64,000 bases of DNA, taken from positions 884,501 to 948,500 of the forward strand of contig JAJGOT010000309.1 of the NCBI GenBank assembly GCA_022457155.1, read 5' to 3'. The notes beneath the pieces were generated by a model. The model was not told the DNA's origin and did no database searches. It saw nothing but the letters and a program-made list of their open reading frames with translations. The position numbers and the translations under genes are program-made. Shown in pieces: positions 46,528 to 52,308 of this stretch (position 1 is its first letter; the number at the start of each line of letters is the position of its first letter). Source of the DNA: Cladopsammia gracilis (taxonomy: Eukaryota; Cnidaria; Anthozoa; Scleractinia; Dendrophylliidae).

Positions 46528-47310
46528 ATGACAACTTATCATCCATACAAAATAAATTTATCTGATAATCAAAAAAAGAAACTTGCAAAAGCATATAAAA
46601 CAAACACACCTTTAACATTTAGATTAAAAAATAATCAAACAAGTGGTAATGATGAATTACTATTAACAACTAATCAAATTAACAAAATTAAAAAGGCTAA
46701 ATCATTAGGAAAAGGAACAGACATCAAGATATCAAAAACACAAATTAGAAAAGTAATGAGACAGGGAGGAAGTTTATTTAGTAGTATTATTCCATTAGCT
46801 CGTACTTTTGCACCAACTATAGCTAAAACACTTGGATTATCAGCTCTTGCTGGTTTAGCAAGTGAAGGAGCAAGTCAAATTGTTAAAAAGATAAGTGGTA
46901 ATGGTCAAATAGGTGGTTTTTTAATACCACAAGATAAAATAAAAAAACTCATTGAAAATAAAAATCTACTTACAAATAAACAAAAACAAGACATATTAAA
47001 CGCTCTTCAATCTGGAGGTAAATTAGTGATAAAACCAACTAAAAAACAATCTGGTGGATTATTAGGTACATTACTAGCTAGTATTGGTATACCTCTTGCT
47101 ATTGAGGCTTTTAAAAAAATTACTGGAAAAGGAGCACCAAGAGTAGGTAGACCAAAAGGAAAAGGAGCACCAAGAATAGGAAAAGGAGCACCAAGAATAG
47201 GAATGTATGAACCACCCCCACCTTTTATAGGTCAATGGGGAAAAAATACTATTGGTATGGGAAAAAAAAGTCAAAAAAAACTACGAAAAAAGGAAAAGGT
47301 CTTTTATTAG
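46528..47310 (+). CDS. Basic core/cement-like protein with an A-run frame offset
   Basis: 260 aa in the zero frame. Basic N-terminal half, a hydrophobic alanine-rich segment (LGLSALAGLASEG), glycine-flanked repeats (KGAPRVG, KGAPRIG twice) and PPPPFIGQW. Similar proteins are placed with adenovirus pVI/pX-like minor virion proteins in Polintons. At CAAAAAAAACTA (47272-47283) the zero frame runs into a short basic tail and stops. The -1 frame instead continues for about 21 codons with a hydrophobic/proline end (SPFNSIPILGTIL) and a stop at 47358-47360, which looks like the more natural C-terminus. Either a one-base loss in the A8 run or -1 slippage at A AAA AAA. Confidence 0.65.
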   Translation: MTTYHPYKINLSDNQKKKLAKAYKTNTPLTFRLKNNQTSGNDELLLTTNQINKIKKAKSLGKGTDIKISKTQIRKVMRQGGSLFSSIIPLARTFAPTIAKTLGLSALAGLASEGASQIVKKISGNGQIGGFLIPQDKIKKLIENKNLLTNKQKQDILNALQSGGKLVIKPTKKQSGGLLGTLLASIGIPLAIEAFKKITGKGAPRVGRPKGKGAPRIGKGAPRIGMYEPPPPFIGQWGKNTIGMGKKSQKKLRKKEKVFY

Positions 47311-47800
47311 GGAAGGACAGTCCATTCAACAGCATTCCAATTCTCGGAACAATATTATAAAACCAAAATTCATAAACAAACCATTAAGTAATATTGATTT
47401 AATGAAATGGATAAAATACTTAAAAATTCCAAATTTCAAAGGTATATATTCAAGAGATGAAAATATGACTAAAAGTCATAGTCCATGTATAATAAATCTT
47501 GATTCATATGAAAACGTTGGAACTCATTGGGTTTGTTGTGTGAAAAGTCATGATAATAAATTTATATGGTATTTTGATAGTTTTGGAATGGGTTATCCTG
47601 AAGAATTTAAAAGTAATGGTAAACCAATAATTTACAACTCAAGTCAATATCAAAATATTAAAAGTGTTCTTTGTGGTTATTATTGTCTTTATTTTCTTCA
47701 TCAATGGTCAATGAAAAAAGATTTTTATGATATATTAAAACCATTCAGTTTAAGTGATACTATGTTTAATGAAAGATTTATTAAAAAATACTTTGAATAA
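47252..47800 (+). CDS. Adenain-like cysteine protease
   Basis: The open frame runs from 47252 but contains no ATG before 47402. Catalytic residues of the adenovirus-type (C5/Ulp1-fold) protease are in order: His in GTHWVC, Asp in WYFDSFG, Gln in SSQYQ and Cys in SVLCGYYC (residues 92, 109, 132 or 134, and 141 counted from the frame start). It would process virion precursors. An ATA at 47372-47374 sits where a start would be expected just before the conserved KPLSNIDL segment; if it was once ATG, the start is lost. Otherwise translation begins at 47402 (MKWIKYL), still before the catalytic His. Confidence 0.85.
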   Translation: MVWEKKVKKNYEKRKRSFIREGQSIQQHSNSRNNIIKPKFINKPLSNIDLMKWIKYLKIPNFKGIYSRDENMTKSHSPCIINLDSYENVGTHWVCCVKSHDNKFIWYFDSFGMGYPEEFKSNGKPIIYNSSQYQNIKSVLCGYYCLYFLHQWSMKKDFYDILKPFSLSDTMFNERFIKKYFE

Positions 47801-47802
47801 TC

Positions 47803-47833
47803 TTTTTTTTTTATAACAATCATTGTTATAAAA
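47803..47833. terminator. T-run and hairpin between convergent genes
   Basis: After the protease stop comes T10, then TATAACAATCATTGTTATA (an 8-bp hairpin) and A6. It could serve the plus protease gene and the minus gene ending at 47836. Function inferred. Confidence 0.45.
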
Positions 47834-47835
47834 AA

Positions 47836-48036
47836 TCAAATATATATACTTCCCTTTATCAATCCTTTTAATTTTCTAAGTTTTCTCTTTATTTTCAAAA
47901 CTAAAATAATTATCTTTAATAATCTTTTATCTTCATTAAAATTAGTATAAACAATATGATCAAATATGCATTCTATCATTTCATTCAAGTTTTTTATTTC
48001 ATTCTCTATAAATACAGATCTACTACTTTCTTCCAT
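47836..48036 (-). CDS. Small unknown protein
   Basis: 66 aa, basic C-terminus (KIKRKLRKLKGLIKG) and a charged helical N-terminus. It has an AT-rich upstream region (TTATATAAATATAAAATAAAA) in a divergent arrangement with the zinc-ribbon gene at 48077, which supports expression. No family recognised. Confidence 0.45.
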   Translation of the reverse strand: MEESSRSVFIENEIKNLNEMIECIFDHIVYTNFNEDKRLLKIIILVLKIKRKLRKLKGLIKGSIYI

Positions 48037-48054
48037 TTTTTATTTTATTTTATA

Positions 48055-48076
48055 TTTATATAATCTTAATAATAAA
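48055..48076 (+). promoter_or_regulatory. Late-class upstream motif of the zinc-ribbon/PLA2/integrase cassette
   Basis: TTTATATAATCTTAATAATA directly before the ATG at 48077. No comparable motif precedes the PLA2 or integrase frames, consistent with one transcript for all three. Confidence 0.6.
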
Positions 48077-48229
48077 ATGAAATCTTATTGTGTGAAAGAA
48101 AAAAAACAAACTGATTGTGTAGAACCTAGTGGATATAAAACAACAAAAAATGGAAGATTAATGTTTTTCTGTAAATGTGCTTCTTGTGGAATAAAAAAAA
48201 CACGTTTTGTTAAGAAACAGGGAAACTAA
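48077..48229 (+). CDS. Small zinc-ribbon-like protein, entry frame of the cassette
   Basis: 50 aa starting MKSYCVKEKKQTDC, with a second cysteine group CKCASCG and the tail KKTRFVKKQGN. The cysteine arrangement suggests a zinc ribbon, though the first knuckle is imperfect (C5 and C14 rather than CxxC). The stop TAA (48227-48229) follows directly after the slippery heptamer GGGAAAC (48220-48226). The PLA2 frame is open in -1 from exactly this point. This is the only one of the three frames with its own ATG and promoter motif. Confidence 0.75.
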   Translation: MKSYCVKEKKQTDCVEPSGYKTTKNGRLMFFCKCASCGIKKTRFVKKQGN

Positions 48230-48285
48230 AAAAGCCTTCTTCTTCACAAACATCTCCTCTCAAAACATCAGAAGGAGAAGGCTTT
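48220..48285 (+). promoter_or_regulatory. Predicted -1 frameshift signal 1: GGGAAAC plus 15-bp stem
   Basis: Zero-frame codons are CAG GGA AAC TAA, so the heptamer is G GGA AAC. The stem pairs 48231-48245 (AAAGCCTTCTTCTTC) with 48271-48285 (GAAGGAGAAGGCTTT): 15 bp with a single G-U, 25-nt loop. The spacer is 4 nt, or 7 nt counted to the first G-C pair. After slipping, the next codon starts at 48226 and the frame is open into the PLA2 domain. Confidence 0.8.
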
Positions 48286-48912
48286 GGTGAATTAGCATTA
48301 ACAGGTTTAACTCATGCTTTACCTTGGTTAGGTAAAAAAACAGTTGAAATGGGACGATATGGAGCAAGTGAATTAATGAGAAATAAAAACATGCAAAAAA
48401 AAGCATTAGATTATGCTTTAGACCACGCAAAACCATTTTTACAAAAAACAACTTCAGATATGATGGATCAACTAAGTACTAAAATAAGACCAAAATTAAA
48501 ATATAAAACAAATAGAAAAGATTTAGACTTTCAAGGAGGTAGTGTAGATATTCATAGCCTCATTGGAAAATTGCCAAAACCAAAAGGTGGTTGGACTCCT
48601 GGAGAATACAAGTATATGGGACCGTATAACCCTTTGAATGAACAATTAAGATATGATCCTGAAACAGGTGAAGTATTAGAATGGATGGTTAAACCATATA
48701 ATAAAGTAGATGAAATTGCTGCTTATCATGATATATGTTATGATATGGGAAAAAATAAGAATGAATGTGATAGGCAAATGGTTAAATCTTTAGATCAGAT
48801 TCCATACGGTAAAATACCGAAATGGGGTCAAACAGCGAGATTTATTATAAATACTAAACAGAAACTTGGTTTGGGTTTACCAAAGAAGACAAAAAACGTA
48901 AAGCGGCGTTGA
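48226..48912 (+). CDS. PLA2-like domain protein (-1 frame)
   Basis: Open in the -1 frame from the first slip (48226) to TGA at 48910-48912, about 228 codons; the first ATG in this frame is at 48349. The C-terminal part carries a calcium-loop-like YMGPYNPL and the His-Asp pair in AAYHDICYDMG followed by CDRQMV, the layout of the phospholipase A2-like domain in parvovirus VP1 and in Polintons. There it is thought to help particles leave endosomes. The domain ends in a basic tail (KLGLGLPKKTKN). Just before its stop lies A AAA AAC, from which the integrase frame is open in -1. Confidence 0.8.
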   Translation, partial: LKKPSSSQTSPLKTSEGEGFGELALTGLTHALPWLGKKTVEMGRYGASELMRNKNMQKKALDYALDHAKPFLQKTTSDMMDQLSTKIRPKLKYKTNRKDLDFQGGSVDIHSLIGKLPKPKGGWTPGEYKYMGPYNPLNEQLRYDPETGEVLEWMVKPYNKVDEIAAYHDICYDMGKNKNECDRQMVKSLDQIPYGKIPKWGQTARFIINTKQKLGLGLPKKTKNVKRR

Positions 48913-48969
48913 GTAATAATAGTGATTGGACTCAACAATTAGCCGATGAATTACATAAACCAATCACTA
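48891..48969 (+). promoter_or_regulatory. Predicted -1 frameshift signal 2: AAAAAAC plus H-type pseudoknot
   Basis: Zero-frame codons ACA AAA AAC give the heptamer A AAA AAC (48891-48897). Stem 1 pairs 48908-48914 (GTTGAGT) with 48930-48936 (ACTCAAC). The loop segment 48920-48929 (TAGTGATTGG) pairs perfectly with 48960-48969 (CCAATCACTA) as stem 2. Loop 1 is 5 nt, the stems abut without a gap, loop 3 is 23 nt, spacer 10 nt. The PLA2 frame stops at 48912 unless the slip occurs. Confidence 0.8.
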
Positions 48970-49865
48970 GAAACTTTTCAAAGAGAACTGTAATATCAAA
49001 TGGGATTGATGAAATCTGGGCTGCAGATTTGGTTGAAATGCAAAAGTTTAGTAAATGGAATAAAGGAATAAATTATTTACTGATGGTAATAGATATTTTT
49101 AGTAAATATGGATGGATTGAACCATTGAAAAACAAAAAGACTGAAAGTGTTAGTAAAGCATTTGATGATATATTTAAAAAAAGTAAACGTAAACCAAAAA
49201 TGCTTTGGACAGATAAAGGTTCTGAATTTATCAGTAAACATTTTAAGAAGGTCCTTGAAAAGAATAAAATCAAATTATATCATACAGAGAATGAAGAGAA
49301 ATCAAGCATTGTTGAGAGATGGAATAAAACAATGAAAACCAGAATGTTTAAGATGTTTAGTGTAAATAACAATACTGTTTATTGGAACATCCTTGATAAA
49401 TTAGTTAATGATTATAATAAAACAAGACATTCTAGTATTAAAATGACTCCAATTCAAGCTAGTAAAAAAGAAAACGAAGAAAAAGTTTATGCTAATTTAT
49501 ATTCAGATTTAATTTATTTGAAACCTGGAAAAATAAAATTTAAGGTTGGAGATTTCGTTCGTATATCAAAATATAAGAGACCTGTATTTGATAAAGGATA
49601 TACTCCTAACTGGACAGAGGAAATATTTGTGGTTAATGAAATATTAAATACAAAACCTATCACCTATAAAATTGTTGATTTAATGGGTGAAGAAGTAAAA
49701 GGATCTTTTTATGAAAAAGAGTTACAAAAAACAAAACAAGAAATATATAGAATTGAGAAAGTATTGAAACGAGACACCAAGAAAAAGTTAGCTTTAGTTA
49801 AATGGAGTGGATATCCTGACAAGTTTAATTCGTGGATTCCTTTGAGTGATTTAAAAGATTTTTAA
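48897..49865 (+). CDS. Retroviral-type integrase (DDE) with C-terminal chromodomain
   Basis: About 322 codons from the second slip site. A conserved N-terminal WTQQLADELHKP segment, then the catalytic triad Asp in WAADLVEM, Asp in LWTDKGSEF and Glu in SSIVERWNK; the last two are 35 residues apart (DD35E). The C-terminal 40 residues (IEKVLKR, LVKWSGY, NSWIPLSDL) form a chromodomain, which in chromoviruses and some Polintons guides insertion to modified chromatin. The first ATG in this frame (49038) lies after the first catalytic Asp (49026-49028), so an independent start would give a dead enzyme. Synthesis as a fusion to the upstream frames is therefore likely. Confidence 0.92.
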   Translation, partial: RKAALSNNSDWTQQLADELHKPITRNFSKRTVISNGIDEIWAADLVEMQKFSKWNKGINYLLMVIDIFSKYGWIEPLKNKKTESVSKAFDDIFKKSKRKPKMLWTDKGSEFISKHFKKVLEKNKIKLYHTENEEKSSIVERWNKTMKTRMFKMFSVNNNTVYWNILDKLVNDYNKTRHSSIKMTPIQASKKENEEKVYANLYSDLIYLKPGKIKFKVGDFVRISKYKRPVFDKGYTPNWTEEIFVVNEILNTKPITYKIVDLMGEEVKGSFYEKELQKTKQEIYRIEKVLKRDTKKKLALVKWSGYPDKFNSWIPLSDLKDF

Positions 49866-49901
49866 TGCTATTGTAGTATTAAAAATTGTTTCAAGCGACA
49901 T

Positions 49902-49939
49902 AAAAAAAAAAAAAAAAAAAAAAAAAGCCCATTAAGGGC
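49902..49939 (-). terminator. Hairpin plus poly-T at convergent 3' ends
   Basis: Read on the minus strand after the stop at 49958: GCCC-TTAAT-GGGC hairpin (49927-49939) followed by 25 T. On the plus strand it is A25 then hairpin, just after the integrase stop. It resembles an intrinsic-type terminator or a hairpin/poly-T 3'-end signal as in large DNA viruses. Confidence 0.5.
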
Positions 49940-49957
49940 AAATACTTTTTTTTTATT

Positions 49958-50704
49958 TTAAAACAAATCCTGTGAATCACCTTCTTCATTTTCTTCATCG
50001 ACTTCATCATCACTTTCTTCTTTAATCATTAATAATGATTCTCTTGGTTTTAATGGTCTTACATAAACTTCATGAACTTTAACTTGAATAGATTTTACTA
50101 ATTTGGAAATATAAATACTCTCAATTATTAAAGCTAATTTTACTTTACAATATTGATTAAGATATTCAAATGGATCAACATTTTTATTTCCTTTTGTTTT
50201 AAACAAAGATAGAATTTTATTAGATTTTTCTGAATATATAAGTTTTGCATATAAAACTGGTGAAACACTATCATCAATTACTGTTTTAGGTCTTCCTTTT
50301 TTATCAGTAATTTCTTTCTTTTTATAATATAATATTTGCGATAAATTTTGAGATTCTTCAACACCAATTGTTTCTTCAAGATGATTATAACAAAGTTGTT
50401 GTATTTTTTCTAATGTTTTAAAAAACTTTTTTTCTTCTTTTGTTGGTTCTTTATCTTTTTCCCATAAACAAACAGGAATTGTATATCCAACTAATTCTTG
50501 AGATTCTTGATTCTTTCTTTCAGATACACCAAAACTAAAAAGTAAAGGTATTTCAATTATAAGAGGACCTTTAGAACCATTAGGATAAGTTGTTTCGATT
50601 TTCATACGATGATATTTCATTTTAGAATTCTTGACTTTATATTGTTTGGCTTCGTTAAAAATTAGATTTTCTTTAGAAATGTTTTCGGGAGATATAAGTT
50701 GCAT
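49958..50704 (-). CDS. Candidate ssDNA-binding protein with acidic tail
   Basis: 248 aa. A beta-rich N-terminal two thirds (LIIEIPLLFSFGVSER, VSPVLYAKLIYS) and a strongly acidic C-terminus ending in aspartate, leucine, phenylalanine (SDDEVDEENEEGDSQDLF). An acidic tail with a terminal aromatic is typical of viral and bacterial single-strand DNA-binding proteins, and the gene sits in the replication block, so that role is proposed. Related proteins of unknown function occur in large DNA viruses (recollection, unchecked). The upstream region is early-class. Confidence 0.55.
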   Translation of the reverse strand: MQLISPENISKENLIFNEAKQYKVKNSKMKYHRMKIETTYPNGSKGPLIIEIPLLFSFGVSERKNQESQELVGYTIPVCLWEKDKEPTKEEKKFFKTLEKIQQLCYNHLEETIGVEESQNLSQILYYKKKEITDKKGRPKTVIDDSVSPVLYAKLIYSEKSNKILSLFKTKGNKNVDPFEYLNQYCKVKLALIIESIYISKLVKSIQVKVHEVYVRPLKPRESLLMIKEESDDEVDEENEEGDSQDLF

Positions 50705-50740
50705 TTTATTATATATAAATATTTTTTTTTTTTAAATTTT
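50705..50740 (-). promoter_or_regulatory. Early-class upstream region
   Basis: On the minus strand: a long A-rich tract, then AATATTTATATATAATAAAA before the ATG at 50704. The same layout (A-tract, ATATTTATATAAAATAAAA, ATG) precedes 51514 and 56805. Confidence 0.5.
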
Positions 50741-50776
50741 TTTTTTTAAAATTATAAATTTCAGCATAAAAAAAAA

Positions 50777-50793
50777 ATCCCTAAAAAAGGGAT
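50777..50793 (-). terminator. Hairpin plus T-run after the 51514 gene
   Basis: ATCCCTTTTTTAGGGAT on the minus strand (6-bp stem) is followed by a run of T, shortly after the stop at 50801. Confidence 0.5.
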
Positions 50794-50800
50794 ATAATTA

Positions 50801-51514
50801 TTAATAAATATAATTAACTTGACTATCACTAACACTAACTCTAGCAGAATCAGAATCAGAATCAGAATCAGAATAATCGGTTTGCCAATGAATAATAACA
50901 TCTTTTTCTTTAAAATAACTTTTAAAATCTTTAACAATTTTTCTTATTTCTTTAATTATTTCTCTATCATCTTTTCTCAATGAAAGTTTTCCCTGACATT
51001 TATAAATATCTTCACGATATAATGATTTTCTATATTTTTTTTGTCTTAACATAATACTTTTAATTATGCTAAAACTTAAATAATTAGAATGTGTAAAATC
51101 TATTAACTTTTCATAATTTAAAATTCCGAATTTTATATCATCACCTTCTATACAATATAAAACTTTTTTTTTAAATTCTTCTTTCATTAAATATTTTCTC
51201 ATATATTTTATTTCTTTTCTTATTCTTTTCAAATATTTTCCTTTTTGTTTGTCTATTTCATTATTTTTTTGACTTTTTTTAAAATATCTTAATATATCTT
51301 TTATTTTTAAACTATTATCTGATATAATTTTATCTTCAATTTCTCTCTTTCTTAACTCATAAAATCTTCGATAATTAATATATATATTGTGAAAATGAAG
51401 ATCAATCATAAACATTTTACCATATAATATTTTATCAAAATATGTTACACCAAAAAGAGTGATAGGAATTGCTTTGTATTGCGTATTAACACATTTGCTT
51501 TGTGAAGAATTCAT
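50801..51514 (-). CDS. Unknown replication-block protein with SD repeat
   Basis: 237 aa. Highly basic, lysine-rich helical middle (KGKYLKRIRKEIKYMRKYL) and a C-terminal serine-aspartate repeat (YSDSDSDSDSA) near the end. Starts MNSSQSKCVNTQYK after an early-class upstream region at 51515-51548. No domain recognised; nuclear or DNA-associated by composition only. Confidence 0.6.
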   Translation of the reverse strand: MNSSQSKCVNTQYKAIPITLFGVTYFDKILYGKMFMIDLHFHNIYINYRRFYELRKREIEDKIISDNSLKIKDILRYFKKSQKNNEIDKQKGKYLKRIRKEIKYMRKYLMKEEFKKKVLYCIEGDDIKFGILNYEKLIDFTHSNYLSFSIIKSIMLRQKKYRKSLYREDIYKCQGKLSLRKDDREIIKEIRKIVKDFKSYFKEKDVIIHWQTDYSDSDSDSDSARVSVSDSQVNYIY

Positions 51515-51548
51515 TTTTATTTTATATAAATATTTTTTTTTTTAAATT
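51515..51548 (-). promoter_or_regulatory. Early-class upstream region
   Basis: AAAAATATTTATATAAAATA and a preceding A-tract directly upstream of the ATG at 51514 (minus strand). Nearly identical to 56806-56840. Confidence 0.55.
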
Positions 51549-51592
51549 ATTTTTTTTTTCTGCTACAACTTAATTTCAAAACTTAATTAAAA

Positions 51593-52141
51593 TTATGATA
51601 TTATAATTTCTTTTTTAACTAATTCCCACCATTCTTCATAAAAAGCTTTTGTTTCTTCTGAAAGTTTTAGTGGTAATAATTCATCAACATTACTATAACC
51701 TAGAATAATTAAAATTTTTTTTATAATAAAAGTGATATTAATAATTCTCTTTCTTCCAAATTGTGTATTTACTTTCTTAATTAAATTTGCATTATCAATT
51801 TTATAAAGTATTTCATTAATCTTAGAAATATCATCATTTTTTATATCAAAAGTTTTTTGTATTTCATTGATCTTTTTCTTAAAAAAATACTTTCTTTGGT
51901 ATACTGATTTTTTTCTATAACAACATCTTTCCCAATCAGATATATTTACATCATAATTTAATATTCTTTGAATTTGAAGACCACAATCACAACAAACTTC
52001 AGCATAATCAATAATTTCTTTATTCTCATGTTTGCATTTTTCATATATTGGTTTTTTTCTTTTTTTCTTTTTTTTGATTTTACTTTTTTCATAAGATCTT
52101 AATATGGAAGAATATAATTTAATCTCTTCTTCTGTATACAT
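51593..52141 (-). CDS. VLTF3-like late transcription factor
   Basis: 182 aa. After a basic N-terminus comes a zinc-ribbon-like group (CKHENKE then EVCCDCGLQIQ) followed by SDWERCCYRKKSVYQRKYFFKKKINEIQ, the pattern of aromatic/basic residues after the ribbon in poxvirus VLTF3-like factors. Such factors direct transcription of late virion genes. A plausible activator of the late-class motif shared by the capsid genes here. Family call made from the motif order; no search was possible. Confidence 0.65.
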   Translation of the reverse strand: MYTEEEIKLYSSILRSYEKSKIKKKKKRKKPIYEKCKHENKEIIDYAEVCCDCGLQIQRILNYDVNISDWERCCYRKKSVYQRKYFFKKKINEIQKTFDIKNDDISKINEILYKIDNANLIKKVNTQFGRKRIINITFIIKKILIILGYSNVDELLPLKLSEETKAFYEEWWELVKKEIIIS

Positions 52142-52307
52142 TATAATCTTTTATTTTTTTTAAATTTTTTAAATTTTTTAAATTTTCTCTTTTATAAAAT
52201 CTTTCTCTCTTATACCTTTTATATCTAATTTCTTCATCAAAATCTTCTATTAAAAAAAGTCTTCTTAAATATATTAATAAAATATCTTTTTTTGTGAAAT
52301 TAATCAT
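52119..52307 (-). CDS. Small basic protein, unknown
   Basis: 62 aa, arginine/lysine-rich (YKRYKRERFYKRENLK). Overlaps the start of the VLTF3-like gene by 23 bp and has its own upstream AATAATATAAAATAAAATG. May be real, or simply composition-driven. Confidence 0.4.
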   Translation of the reverse strand: MINFTKKDILLIYLRRLFLIEDFDEEIRYKRYKRERFYKRENLKNLKNLKKIKDYNVYRRRD

Positions 52308-52308
52308 T

